From positions 1 to 42,383 of the forward strand of contig JWZX01002772.1 in NCBI GenBank assembly GCA_001275005.1: DNA of 42,383 nt, written 5' to 3'. This DNA comes from Chrysochromulina tobinii (taxonomy: Eukaryota; Haptophyta; Prymnesiales; Chrysochromulinaceae). The notes below the pieces were generated by a model. It was not told the origin of the DNA and did no database searches. It worked only from the letters and a program-made list of their open reading frames with translations. Positions 1-10,122 of the stretch are shown piece after piece. The translations under genes were made by a program, and so were the position numbers. Numbering within the stretch: the stretch's first letter is position 1; each line of letters begins with the position of its first letter.

Positions 1-568
1 CCCCCCCCCCCTCGTCATAGGTGTAGGTCTGGAAGTTTTCGGGACTCAAACTTTTCTGCGGTGTGAATGTTAATGCCTGTCAAGTTTGTTGTCCACGTGT
101 CATGGCCGCATTTTGCCGATCTTTCATGACTCATGCCAAAAAAGATACGGCAATATTCGACCTTCACACGCCGACATCCCCTTCAAATTTCCCCCAACCG
201 CAATTGTGAATTGAGGGGGTCGTGCCAATGTCGAATGTGTAGGTAGCTTGGTAAGTTACAAATCTCTCTTTCTCATATTTGTTTCTCCTATTCTCAATTC
301 TGTTGAGAATGATTCTGTTTCTGATTTTTCTGAACTCCGCCCAGATAGCAAGGTGCGGTGCCTGTGCGGCTGTGGCAGGGCCAGGGGCGTGACGCGGTGT
401 GCACTCTCCCGCGAGAGAAAAGTCAAAAGAAGAGAAAAGCAAAAGGGGGGCGCCGGGAGGGGGTGACCTAGGGGTGACCTTTGGCTTTGGGCTCTAGACG
501 AGACTCAATCACGTGCTATTCGCAGACCTGTTTCTAGGCTACCTGGAAGCTGGACACTATTCTGTTTA
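1..568. other. Window edge, no supported gene
   Basis: The window opens with a run of C. The following AT-richer stretch (about 100-330) has only short overlapping reading frames on both strands without recognisable protein character. It lies downstream of the minus-strand gene ending at 569, so it probably holds that gene's 3' UTR and intergenic DNA. I see no RNA gene here. Confidence 0.5.
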
Positions 569-2581
569 CTATTTCCCAGCCTTGAGCGCTATTTTAATGC
601 CTTTTGCAGCGGCGCCGACGGCGCGTTTCGTCCATGTTTTCGTCTCTCCGGCGAGGATCTTCTTCAAGGCGCTGGGCCCGCTGCCTAAAAGTGCGGCCCC
701 ATCCTTCTCGGCGTATAGGTCGGCGTAAAGCCCCTCACGTGCGTCCTGCAGCTCGGCGTGACGGCTCTTCCACCTGGCGGCAGCTTGAAGGGAGAGAAGA
801 TCGTGGATTTCCCCCTGGAGCCGTTCGGGGTCAAGATCATCGATCGACTCGCCCGTCTCGGCGAGCCGCTCCTCGAGTGCCCCCCTGGCCAGCGCCAGGT
901 TGAACTTGCGCACTAGCTCCGGGTGCGCCGCCGCGAGTAGCTCAAGCTCCGAGTAGAGAATCGTGCCGATGTACCCGCTGGAGAGCGCGATCACATCGGC
1001 GGCTCGCCGTTGGGACGAGAAGAGGGAGCGCTCGCCGAAGAGAGCCCCCTTGTGCAGCCGGCGCGCCCCAAAGCCCCCCCCCTTACTCGTGCGCACGCCG
1101 AGCTCGCCCTGTAGCAGGATCGCAAGGAAGGTTCCGGGCTCTCCAATGCGCATCATGTAGTCGCCCTTGCGAAACTTGGTCACGAGCAGACGGTGCTGGC
1201 CCTGTGTGTTGCCGTGCTGCAGCTTGCGCATCTCCTCCTGCGAATAATCGTGGAACCATACTGAGTACTTCTGCACGTTGAGCAGCAGTTTGAGAGCGAG
1301 GGCGTCCTCCACAAATCGGCCCTCCGTTGTGGCCTCCGCGGCCGCCCCCATCTCGATCGAGAGGGCAGCCTCCTCAGCGACCTGCTCCATGAAGGGCGTC
1401 ACGGGCGTACCCCAGCCAAGGTAGTGCAAGGGCGGCTGCCCGTAACGGTCGCGCACCTGCGTCGACTGCTCCGAGACGCGCAGCATCACGCGCAGGTGCT
1501 GGTCGCTGAACGCTCCAGAGAGCACCAGCTCATGCAGAGGCACCTGCCCGAGCTTATTCGGTGTCTCGGCATACGCACGAGCACGCTCGGTGCCGCACGC
1601 GTCAAGGAAGGCCTGCAGCAAGTTCATGGAGAGGGCACGGTTGCGCGCGAGGTAGTGCAGCGGCAGGTTGCCTGCAATGTCTTTAGCCTCCGCCGCGCCC
1701 GAGAAGGCTCCGAGGAGGATCGCTAGAAGCTCCTTCGTGAGGGAGGGGTTGCGTGCCAAAAAGTGCAGCGGCAGCTTGCCGAATCGGTTGGCGGTGCGCG
1801 CGGCGGCCGGATAGCATTTGAGGAGCGTCGTTAGCATCGGCGCGGTCACGCCGTACCTTCGGCACAGCATGCTCAGCGGCGGCGTGCCGTGCCGATCGGG
1901 CTGACGCGCCTGCTTCGGATTGCATTTGAGGAGCAGATTCAGCATCTGCTCGTCCATCGCTTCGTTGGACAGCAGCAGGTGCAGACACGAGCGCCCCGTG
2001 GCCTCGTCGACCTCCTTTTCGTCGCACTGCGCGGGCTCCTGCGTGATCGAGCGCTCGAGCTCCTCGAACGTGACCTCCGGATCGGCGCACAGTTCCATGA
2101 GCGGAGGCGCCTTGCCGTTCCTCACCTCGATGTGCACGTCGGCGCCGACCCCTTTTAACCCGCGCTCGTCGAGCAGCTCGAGCCACTCATCGGCAATCAC
2201 AGATTCGTGAATCACGTCAAAAATGTTGAGCGTGCTCTGGCCGATGAGCACGTCCTCGAAGACGTCCTCGTGCCATACGGAGACAACGAGCTCTTCCCGC
2301 ATGCCTCGGCCGAAGACGCATCTCAGCGTGAGTGTCTGGTTCCAGCACGGATCGGTCGTCGAGTGCTGAACGGCAGTCTGCGAGCGCACGCCTGCACATT
2401 CGACCACAACGAACGCGTTGGTCAGCGAGGACACATCCTTGACGGGCAGGTTGTGCGCCTCCTTGACGATGATGACCAGCGGCATGAGGCCCATATAGTT
2501 CCGGTGGACTGCGACATCGTCTGGTCTGTGGAAATTCTCCGATGCTGAGCCGGAGGCCGCAGTGCCTGCCGAAGCCAACAT
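569..2581 (-). CDS. C2 - ankyrin-like - cyclic nucleotide-binding protein
   Basis: The protein is about 670 residues from the ATG at 2581; an upstream in-frame TTG exists but an ATG is the more likely start. Seen in order: a C2-like domain (about 33-150, with LVIIVKEAHNLPVKD and TDPCWNQTLTL); a helical block of ankyrin-like repeats (about 200-410, with recurring GxxPLHxLARN motifs); and a cyclic nucleotide-binding domain (about 470-590). The last has the phosphate-binding cassette pattern FGERSLFSSQRRAADV, keeping the Gly-Glu and Arg that normally hold the cyclic phosphate. A short Lys/Ala-rich tail follows. C2 domains bind membranes or Ca2+, ankyrin repeats bind proteins, and the last domain senses cAMP or cGMP, so a membrane-recruited cyclic-nucleotide-regulated scaffold is inferred. 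No kinase, channel or GEF domain is visible. Several acidic Ca2+ ligands of classical C2 domains seem absent, so calcium dependence is doubtful. Confidence 0.85.
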   Translation of the reverse strand: MLASAGTAASGSASENFHRPDDVAVHRNYMGLMPLVIIVKEAHNLPVKDVSSLTNAFVVVECAGVRSQTAVQHSTTDPCWNQTLTLRCVFGRGMREELVVSVWHEDVFEDVLIGQSTLNIFDVIHESVIADEWLELLDERGLKGVGADVHIEVRNGKAPPLMELCADPEVTFEELERSITQEPAQCDEKEVDEATGRSCLHLLLSNEAMDEQMLNLLLKCNPKQARQPDRHGTPPLSMLCRRYGVTAPMLTTLLKCYPAAARTANRFGKLPLHFLARNPSLTKELLAILLGAFSGAAEAKDIAGNLPLHYLARNRALSMNLLQAFLDACGTERARAYAETPNKLGQVPLHELVLSGAFSDQHLRVMLRVSEQSTQVRDRYGQPPLHYLGWGTPVTPFMEQVAEEAALSIEMGAAAEATTEGRFVEDALALKLLLNVQKYSVWFHDYSQEEMRKLQHGNTQGQHRLLVTKFRKGDYMMRIGEPGTFLAILLQGELGVRTSKGGGFGARRLHKGALFGERSLFSSQRRAADVIALSSGYIGTILYSELELLAAAHPELVRKFNLALARGALEERLAETGESIDDLDPERLQGEIHDLLSLQAAARWKSRHAELQDAREGLYADLYAEKDGAALLGSGPSALKKILAGETKTWTKRAVGAAAKGIKIALKAGK

Positions 2582-2730
2582 ATTTCTCTCTTTGAGCGTT
2601 GCGGAATTTTTCGAAAAATGCTTTTCGATCAAATGGGGCCGGGCACCGTATCCGGAGCCTACGCTGTGAGCACACAGAGCGCAGAGAGGTGCACGGACTA
2701 CACATCACTGGGGAAAGAGTGTGTTCGTCA

Positions 2731-3585
2731 TCAGACGATATTATCACTTTCATCCCTCCTTCGAGAAGGGTTCAGAGCGCGCAGGAGCGCCGCGCCCAGA
2801 TCGTCGCTGCCCGCGTCCGGTTCTCCACGCGATCGCGGGACGAAGGAGCGTTGGCGCTGCGCTGGCGGCATAACAGCGGCGCCCCCGGCGACGCCAGCAC
2901 CGCTGGTCCCACTCGCCTCATCGCTAGGCGCTGACAGGGGCCGCTCGAAGAGCATCACAATGGACTCGACGCCCCGCTCGAGCGTGTTCGCCGTCAGCGC
3001 GTCCGTCACTTGCTGGTGCGGCCGGCCGTCAGCGACGAAGAGCACCTTGGTCGGCCGTGTCTGCGCAAAACCTCCGAGCTCTGCGGTGGCCCGTTGGAAG
3101 AGCGTTCCCAACCAGTCCTCGGTGCGCCCGGCCGCCTTGGCGCCAACCGCCGGCGGCACCGTGCCGCGATAGCCCGCGCCGTAGCACACACGCTTTTGCG
3201 TGGAATCGTAACGCAGCTCGGGGGTGCTGCACGCGCGCAGGACATCGCCGACTTGCAGGCCGTTGCCCGCCTCGACGACCTTGACAACTCCCTGCATAGG
3301 CTCCGCCTCCAGCGCGAAGGGAAGCGGGTAGCGCACTGTCAACAGCTCCGAGCGTGTGAACAGCGCAGGGAGGTCGCCGTCAACGATGCCACTGCCCTCG
3401 CCGAGGTCGACCGAAATCTCAAACGACGCGCGCTCGGCCGACGACCCGCGCGCTCTCAGCAGCGGCAGGCGGCTGCGAGCCTGCCTGGGCATGCACGATT
3501 GCACGCTGCCGCGCGCCGAGGTCGTGAGGCCGCCACAATTGGTGGCCGTCAGAAGCAACAACGACTTGATGGAGCACCGCAACAT
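2731..3585 (-). CDS. Unrecognised protein with N-terminal targeting signal
   Basis: 284 residues from an ATG at 3585. The N-terminus has a short hydrophobic core (SLLLLTATNC) followed by an Arg/Ser/Ala-rich, acid-poor stretch to about residue 50. This resembles a bipartite secretory-plus-transit presequence of the kind used for plastids with extra membranes, but that is inference. Around residues 100-115 there is a segment like the GLxVGD core of PDZ domains (NGLQVGDVLRAC). Another conserved-looking segment (TKVLFVADGRPHQQV) lies near residue 185. The C-terminal third is Gly/Ala/Pro/Arg-rich and probably disordered. I do not recognise a catalytic family. It is divergent from DPH4, with about 720 bases between the start codons. 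Confidence 0.6.
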   Translation of the reverse strand: MLRCSIKSLLLLTATNCGGLTTSARGSVQSCMPRQARSRLPLLRARGSSAERASFEISVDLGEGSGIVDGDLPALFTRSELLTVRYPLPFALEAEPMQGVVKVVEAGNGLQVGDVLRACSTPELRYDSTQKRVCYGAGYRGTVPPAVGAKAAGRTEDWLGTLFQRATAELGGFAQTRPTKVLFVADGRPHQQVTDALTANTLERGVESIVMLFERPLSAPSDEASGTSGAGVAGGAAVMPPAQRQRSFVPRSRGEPDAGSDDLGAALLRALNPSRRRDESDNIV

Positions 3586-4307
3586 TTCCCGGGGTTCACG
3601 CCCGAGAGATGACCTTTTCGCAGGGAGTGAGTATGCTCAAGTCAAGTGAAGTCGTACGTGGCGCTCCCTGCTACTGTCGCTACGAACCGTTGAGGCCCCA
3701 AGCATTCGAGCACAAGGAGAGCTATCTGACGCTGCAGTGCAGGCAGATAGGAAACTAACCCTAACCCGTGCAGGCACATGCGGTTCAGACGAACAGGGGC
3801 GGGATTCTTGCGGGATTGTGGACCGATGTATTTGTCGTGGTCTCGTGGACGTTTGGGTGGGGCTTCGAGATCAGATTCCCGATCGGCCGCCGATCCTCGG
3901 GGGATCGGACAAGCCGGATTAAGCTCTGGCACAGGGGACTCCCATCCTTCCAAAACTTTTCGCCGACGCTTTCTCTCACGAAAAGGTCAGCTCTGAAAAT
4001 CTCCGGCCACGCGCCCTCGTGGAGTTTGGGGGTTTGTGTTCTGCGTTGCGTTGGAGGGCACAAGACGGAACGGAACGGAACCTGTCCAAAGGTGCGGGTG
4101 GCTGCTGCTCCTCGTCCGTGCCTCGGCCTTGCTCTGCCTCGTGCGATGATGCATCACAAAAACGAAAATCAAAATCAACGATCGCCGTGCAGTACAACAT
4201 TTTGAATTGAGCACATTTGGCAGCGCGCCTACATGGCACAAAATTACGCCGCCCATATCCAACCCCGCTCACATGCCTGCACTTGGCGTGCGCACAGGTG
4301 CTCGGGC
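3586..4307. promoter_or_regulatory. Divergent intergenic region, 2731-3585(-) / DPH4(+)
   Basis: The region separates two divergently transcribed genes and must hold both promoters. Short frames are open on both strands, but none shows a domain or the GC-rich third-position bias of the neighbours. A short CTAACCCTAACCC string near 3756-3768 resembles telomeric repeat but is too short to mean much. No TATA element stands out. Confidence 0.4.
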
Positions 4308-4976
4308 ATGACACGGGCAGCCGACGAAGTGTCGCCCTACGATGTGCTCGGCGTGAGCGTCGACGCCACCGCGGACGAGCTGCGACATGCATACCAACGC
4401 TTGGCTCGGTTGTACCATCCTGACCGAGCACATGCTGACCGGCAGAGCAGTGACAGCGGCGTTGGTTGCAGCAGCAGCAGCAGCAGTAATAGCCACGATG
4501 CATTCGTAAGCGCGCAGCGCGCGTATGAGCAGCTGCGCGATCCTGAGGTGCGGCAGCGACTGGACGCAATCGAGCGCGCTGCTCAACTCGAGAGCGCAGG
4601 CGCCGCTGCGCGTGAGCTCGAGGTAGATCTCGATGAGATGACGTATGCCGAGGAAGAGGCGGCACAGGAGGAGGCCGCGGAGTGGGCGGTGGAATGGGGA
4701 GCGAAAGCGGCAGCGGAGGCCGAGACGGAGGCGGCCGAAGTGGCCGAGGTGGTAGCTCCCGCTGCGAATACGATCGAGGCTCGGAGCGCACAGCGCGGCG
4801 ACAGCGCGAAACGGCGTATGACGGGCGTCATGACGGGCGTCTGGCGCTACGAATGCCGCTGCGGCGACGAGTTCGTCTTGCGTGAGGCGCAGCTCGCCGC
4901 GGGCATCGACGTGTTGCAGTGCAAGAGCTGCAGCTACTCGTTGCGGCCGCTTTATTGCCGGGTGGACGACGGCTAG
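4308..4976 (+). CDS. DPH4: Diphthamide biosynthesis protein 4 (J domain + CSL zinc finger)
   Basis: 222 residues from the ATG at 4308, which sits directly before the J domain; an upstream in-frame ATG at 4233 would add 25 residues unlike the family. The J domain has SPYDVLGV at the start and the diagnostic HPD at residues 37-39, needed to stimulate Hsp70 ATPase. A serine run (about 47-60) is inserted before the helix with AFVSAQRAYEQLRDP. After an acidic, Ala/Glu-rich linker comes a CSL-type metal-binding finger with Cys pairs at 183/185 (CRC) and 205/208 (CKSC). J domain plus C-terminal CSL finger is the arrangement of DPH4/DNAJC24, a cytosolic protein that supports the iron-sulfur enzyme making diphthamide on elongation factor 2. 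In DPH3 the same finger stands alone, so the J domain excludes it. Confidence 0.88.
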   Translation: MTRAADEVSPYDVLGVSVDATADELRHAYQRLARLYHPDRAHADRQSSDSGVGCSSSSSSNSHDAFVSAQRAYEQLRDPEVRQRLDAIERAAQLESAGAAARELEVDLDEMTYAEEEAAQEEAAEWAVEWGAKAAAEAETEAAEVAEVVAPAANTIEARSAQRGDSAKRRMTGVMTGVWRYECRCGDEFVLREAQLAAGIDVLQCKSCSYSLRPLYCRVDDG

Positions 4977-5175
4977 GGCAAATGAGCAAGGACAGCCCAG
5001 GATTCGGAGTGGCCGTAGACCATTTGGCACTTGGAATTTGGATCTTTAAGCGTCTCCTTCACAGCTTCGGCCGTTTTTCGTGCGTGAAACGGTGTGCGTC
5101 TGACGCGAAAAAAGTTTAGAGGTACAATTGGGCGTTCTCCTCACTTGCAAGTCGCGCACACGGAGAGGAAGCAAG

Positions 5176-6357
5176 ATGCCGGGCGCGATGAACAAGATGG
5201 CGTCAAAGGCGCTCTCGGGCTCCGCGAAGTTCGAGCTGGGCAACTCTTCGATGGAGTACGACGCCGCGCTCGATGCGATGACCATCGACGCCGACCATGA
5301 GAACGAGCTTGGCATGGAGGGCTTGGACATGTACGCGAACAAGCTCGCCGCGCTCAGTGGGATGGGCGACCGCCTGTCGATCGACGTCGACGGCGATGGT
5401 GTCCAGGATGGCATCGATATTGACGGCGACGGCACCATCGACATCGACGCGAGCAAGCCCGGCCAGATGATGAAGTACTCCGAGTTCAAGGCGCCCGGCC
5501 TCTCGGTGAAGACGGGCAAGTCAATCTTCCAGGACCCGTACTGCGAGCTGACCGACTACCAGAAGGAGTCGAATGGCATCGTTCCCGGCTACGCGGGCCA
5601 TATTCCCCGCGCGCGCGACAAGTACGGCGGTGCCGCGATTGGCGGCTGCTCGCCCGCTCTGCAGCCTGGTGGCGTCGATACCCACATCGGGCCTCAGGGT
5701 AAGCACAACAAGCGCGACTGCCTCGGCAACGGGTACGGCAGCGATGGCTTTCCGCTTAAGGGCGCTGCGGTCGAGCCCGTCTACGACAACTTCAATGCCG
5801 CCCGAGGCGGCATCATGCCTGGCTACGGCGGCTTCCGGCCAGGCGCGCGCGACGAGTGTGGATACGCCACCGTCGGCGGCATCAACCGCTTCGGCCCGTC
5901 TTACAACCGGCCGGAGCCGACGGAGGCACAGACGGCGACCCAGCACGCCAAGCCGACGTACGTTGGCGTTGCCAAGGGCGTGGTGCCTGGCTACACGGGC
6001 TACTTGCCTACGGCTAAGGAGAAGTACGGGATCTCGCACTACGGCAGTATCCCGAAGACCGAGCTTGCGCAGACTGGCCACAAGGACGTCAAGGGCGACA
6101 AGGCGATCTTGGTGGGCAAGAACTACATATCTGGCTACTCGGGGCACATCCCCGTCGCGAGGGATACCTTTGGCGGCGCTCACTACGGCATTGAGGCAAA
6201 GGGATCGCCTGAGGACTACAAGAAGGCCGCGCCAAAGCGTAACCTGCACGACATGCGTGACGTCGTGGGCGACGGCGTGGACTGCATCTACGGCTCGACG
6301 GGCGTCTACCACGAGGGTGCCGCCGTTGGCAAACACTACTATGCAGGATCTTTCTAG
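5176..6357 (+). CDS. CIMIP2 (FAM166)-like ciliary microtubule inner protein
   Basis: 393 residues. I chose the ATG at 5176 (MPGAMNKMASK) because it has A at -3; the ATG at 5128 would add 16 residues. Four copies of a short motif with a PGYxGxxP core and a downstream glycine-containing element start near residues 134, 211, 268 and 317 (PGYAGHIP, PGYGGFRP, PGYTGYLP, SGYSGHIP). This is the signature of the CIMIP2/FAM166 (DUF2475) family, whose animal members line the lumen of axonemal doublet microtubules. Residues 70-91 carry an Asp-rich DVDGDGVQDGIDIDGDG stretch like EF-hand or thrombospondin type-3 calcium loops, which I do not expect in this family. A role in the flagellar axoneme is inferred from the family. 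It lies 199 bases downstream of DPH4 on the same strand. Confidence 0.75.
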   Translation: MPGAMNKMASKALSGSAKFELGNSSMEYDAALDAMTIDADHENELGMEGLDMYANKLAALSGMGDRLSIDVDGDGVQDGIDIDGDGTIDIDASKPGQMMKYSEFKAPGLSVKTGKSIFQDPYCELTDYQKESNGIVPGYAGHIPRARDKYGGAAIGGCSPALQPGGVDTHIGPQGKHNKRDCLGNGYGSDGFPLKGAAVEPVYDNFNAARGGIMPGYGGFRPGARDECGYATVGGINRFGPSYNRPEPTEAQTATQHAKPTYVGVAKGVVPGYTGYLPTAKEKYGISHYGSIPKTELAQTGHKDVKGDKAILVGKNYISGYSGHIPVARDTFGGAHYGIEAKGSPEDYKKAAPKRNLHDMRDVVGDGVDCIYGSTGVYHEGAAVGKHYYAGSF

Positions 6358-7940
6358 TTTCGGATCGCGAGCATGGGCTACCGGTATGGGCTACCGATGT
6401 CCGCCGCATTTGGAGCGCTCTGAGCCGAGCGCCTGCAGCAGACGATGATAGTGCCGTTTATGAAGTGGCATGTAGTGGTGGCATCTAGTTGACTCGGTCG
6501 AGGCTCATCACTCCACTTGCATGAGGCAAGGTAACGTGAGCCGCAGTGGGGCAACCAGGTGCCGCCGGACTCATGAGCGTGCATGCCGAATCATCAGCAT
6601 GAGAGTATGAGAGTGTGACCGTGCGATATCGATGGGCGGCATGGCCCTGTCCCAGTGCGCGCGCACAGCCGCCGTCGACAGGCGCCGGGCGGTGTGACTC
6701 GGCGGTAACTGCTCGGTCTCGCCGTGGGTGCTCTCTCTCAGCTCTATGCTTTCGTTTTGGAGCCATGGAGCGTGATTTAGTGTGTATCAGTGTATGTGGC
6801 AGAACCCGATAACCCGTGCCGGTGGTGGGCGGGCGGGGCGGCGGGCGTGGAAGTGTATGGTCGTGCTCGTGCTGGCGGGGAGCATGGTGTGACTCACAGT
6901 GTACGTTCATATCACAGAAAAAAGCGCGGCATGTAAAGCCCCCATGCCCAATCTGCTCGCGCGTCGCGGTAAACCAAGTCACTCTGCATGGTCCTAGTAC
7001 CGAAATGCGACCAAAACGCGACCTCACAGGCCGTACTCGAGGTCACAATATGACATCTGAGTGGCGACAGTCGCTTGATATGGCGTGATTCTCTGTATTT
7101 TATGAGTCCATATAGTCCCTAGACTCGATCTATGGCCCTCCAGCTATGTGCTGTCTCGCGATCTTTGGAGATGTGCATCGAAATCCGACTTCGCCTCGAA
7201 TATCGACCCGTCGTGAACCATTTGACCCTACAGCTCAAGAATTCGAGCTCCAAAACACATTCTCTCGCCTGTTCTCGGTAGTGTACCATAGAGTGGTGTG
7301 CGATCCTAAGATGAAGAGTGGTTGACGTTATGTATGACGCACATTGCAGTACGGAACCTACATTATGCACACAAGTTGCCCTGTACGACACACGCGAGTA
7401 TGCTCTATGCACAGTGCTCCCCTACGCTAGAAGAGTGATGCTCTCCGATCATCAGCCCGGTCGGGATATCTCACGAGGCGACTCCGGCATGCCGTGAGCC
7501 GCCCATGCGACGCTATCCGCGCTGTCCTGGAGCCATCTGCTGTCCTGCGCATCGTGCGCTGCGGGCGTGCTGCAGCCACATCCGGTTCTGCGACGAGCTG
7601 ATCGCCGACGCGTTGAACCCACTGCCCCGAGAATGTGGCGCCTCAGCCCACCAGCTGGCTGCGGCGGATGCTCCGTGCGCGGCAAGCCGCGCAGATGCCT
7701 TCGGGTGCGACACCAATGCCCTTGTGCTGTTCCCAGAGGCCGCAGCACCGGCCTCGGCGTCGCCGGCTTCGCGATTCGCTCTCGCCGTGATCGGCATCGA
7801 CCACGGGCGTCGCCTCGAAGCCCAAACGGGCCGATCCGAGCGCGTCTGAAGCCGCCAGGGCGTCACCGACAGCGACGCGCACACGCCATGATCGTCTGGT
7901 ACCAGACGAGGCTTGCGGACTGAGGGCGTGACGTGGGCCT
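6358..7940. other. Gene-poor stretch between CIMIP2-like and glycoprotein genes
   Basis: From 6358 to about 7450 the sequence is closer to AT/GC balance and rich in stop codons in all frames; no gene is seen. From 7505 to 7849 a plus-strand frame of 114 codons, with competing minus-strand frames, is open through GC-rich sequence. It contains CSHIRFCDELIADAL and RFALAVIGIDHGR, which could be coding, but nothing is recognisable and the start is unsupported. It may instead be the 3' UTR of the minus-strand gene or a decayed exon. Confidence 0.35.
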
Positions 7941-10122
7941 TTAACTGATCCTCGCTCTAGCAGAACCAGCTCCAAAGCACCGCCTCGCGACAATCGTCAC
8001 GAAGCAGAGGCACAGGGCGAGGCTGCTCTGCGCGACGCTCGCGCGCGGCGCGGCGCCCGAGGTGAGCTCGACGACCAGCACGGGCGGCGGCGGCGGCAGC
8101 AGCGCGGGGGTGTTGCCGAGCCCAAAGTGGTAATAGTCCTTCGGGCAGAAGCCTAGGAAACGGTTGCACTCAAAGGACGCGGGCGCCCGCGGCGGCTCGA
8201 TGAGGATCGGCAGCAGGTCGAATTCCGCAAACCGGCCGGGGAGCGAGGCGATCGAGATGTACCAGTCGCCCGCGCGCCGCTCCGTGCCGACGGCCCCATC
8301 ACTCGGCGCCATCCACGGCGTGGGCCCGAACGCAATGTCGAGCTTCGCCGAGGAGGAGTAGATCGGTGAGCCATAGAATTCGTCAAAGACGGTCAGCCAA
8401 GACATCTCGCAGTGCTCGGTGCCACACTGGGCGCCGCGGATATCGACCGCCGGCGCCGCGCACGCCCCGTGCTTCAGAAAGAGCGCGCGCACCATGCCGC
8501 CCGTCAGGTTGAACTCAACTGCAAGGGCATGGGTCTCGGGAACGTGCGGCATCACGAACGACTTGACGGCGCCGCAGCACACGTAGCCCCCGCCGCCCCG
8601 AGCGCGGCTGCGCACCAGCTGGCCGGAGACGGCCGTCGCGTTCTGCAGCTCGGCACGCAGCTCAAACTCCGTGGGCCGCAGCAGCACGCCCTCGGTCAGC
8701 AGCGCCGTCGTCTGGTCTGCGAGCCGCACCTGGACTTCATAAGAAGTCCCGTTACGCATCGCGCATGGGCTCACGCTTACCGCGCTCAGCGGCGGCGTGG
8801 CCTCAATCCAATCGCATCCCTGACAGCGCGCGCGTAGTGACGACACGTTGGCGCCGCGCACCTCGACGTACAAGTTGGCGTTGCCGATGCCCGTCGACGC
8901 CAGCGTATAGTTGCGGATCTGCCCGTAGTTGACGCAGCCTGTACGCCGACGAAGGCGATCAGAGGCGATCCGAGACGATCAGAGGCGATCGGAGGCAATC
9001 GGAGGCGATCAGGGAGGCGTTCCGATGCAATCAGAGGCAATCCGAGGCAATCAGGGCCGCCCCACCAGGACGAGTCGTCTCGAGCGCGAGATTGCCCGAG
9101 ATCGGGCCGCTGACGAATTTCGCGTGGCGCACGTAGAGGGTGAAACGGCCGCGCCCTTGCCGCGCCACGCCCTGGCATTGGCCCAGGGCACACATGGCGA
9201 GCTCTGCCGTTGCGGTATTCAGCTCTGCTCCGAAGCCACCCTCTGAGGTGCGTCCAGCCACCACCGCGATAGTGTACGTGCCTGCCTGCGGCGCGACGGT
9301 GCAGAAGTACTCGATCTCGGCCTGCGCAGTCCGGTTGGTGAACACACGCCTCTGGTCGAAGCGAGCCGGCGGCGGCCTGGACAGCATCGAGCCCGTGCCC
9401 ACATAGAGCGATCCGACGAAGCCCCGCCCTCCATTCGAGTTGCCGTTGGCAAAGGTGAGGTTCTCTCCAGTCCGTACGAGGCGCACCTGCAGAACGTCGT
9501 ACCCGCTCACGGGCACGGTGAAGTATTGCCGGCACGTCTCCACGCCCCCCACGTTCGTGCCATCGCACGGCGCGAGGGCCGACTCGATGACCGTCCGCCC
9601 GGGTACAATCACACGCGGCAACGCCCTCACCGAGAGTTTGAACGACGTCTGGGCGACGTTGATGATCTGCGGCGCGTTGAGGCTGCCCGGAGACGGACGT
9701 ACGCCGACGATGATGCGGTCGAGCGGTGGGTAATGCAGCCCGCCCGGGTTCGTCTGGTTGAACCCGTAGGATGCCGTGATGCGAGGCAGGTTCTCATACC
9801 TCAGCACGTACGAGCAGCACGAGCACTCCTCGTTCTGTATCCAACATTCTGGATCACCAAAGTCGATGGGCCCGGCCACTTGGCTCACTGGATCGCCCGG
9901 AATCGTGCCGTTCACCATGATCACGTCGAATCGCACCCACACTTGCTCACCGGCGATTGGCTGAAGTGTCTCCGAGTCGACCGTGACCACTGCATTGTGG
10001 GAGGTGTTATTCTCGTCGAGGCGGAGCTCGAACCACGACCATCTGTAGGAGGAGCCGCCCGTTCCCGTGATGACTTTCGTCACCGTCTCGCCCGACGTCA
10101 GCTGCTGCCACGTTTGCGCCAT
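7941..10122 (-). CDS. Two-exon secreted/membrane glycoprotein, family unknown
   Basis: Two minus-strand frames join when a GT-AG intron at 8939-9065 is removed: exon 1 is 10122-9066 and exon 2 is 8938-7941, together 2055 bases, giving 684 residues with the frame kept (phase 1). The ATG at 10122 has a good context (A at -3, G at +4). The protein carries at least ten N-glycosylation sequons (for example NNTS, NGTI, NLTF, NRTA, NYTL, NVSS, NGTS, NATA), many cysteines and beta-strand-rich stretches, all typical of an extracellular protein. The C-terminus has a Pro run, then a hydrophobic segment (SSLALCLCFVTIVA) and a basic end, fitting a C-terminal anchor. No signal peptide follows the 10122 ATG; a hydrophobic stretch lies just upstream in another frame, so a first exon may be missing. 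I recognise no catalytic domain. Confidence 0.7.
8939..9065 (-). repeat. Intron of ~10-bp tandem repeats (introner-like)
   Basis: On the minus strand this 127-base segment starts GTGGGG and ends GTACAG, and its removal joins two coding frames exactly. Between the splice sites it is almost entirely a run of about ten decamers of the form TGATTGCCTC / CGATCGCCTC / TGATCGCCTC, with one short interruption. Its decamers are near-identical to those in the introns at 18896-18984 and 21932-22078. Unlike those two, its ends are not flanked by an obvious direct repeat of exon sequence. Confidence 0.8.

Noticed and set aside
3756-3768. Telomere-like CTAACCC repeats
   Set aside because: Fewer than three units; no sign of a chromosome end.
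5521-6336. 271-codon minus-strand frame opposite the CIMIP2-like gene
   Set aside because: The plus strand has the repeated PGYxGxxP motifs; the minus frame is a GC-bias shadow rich in Arg/Val/Ala.
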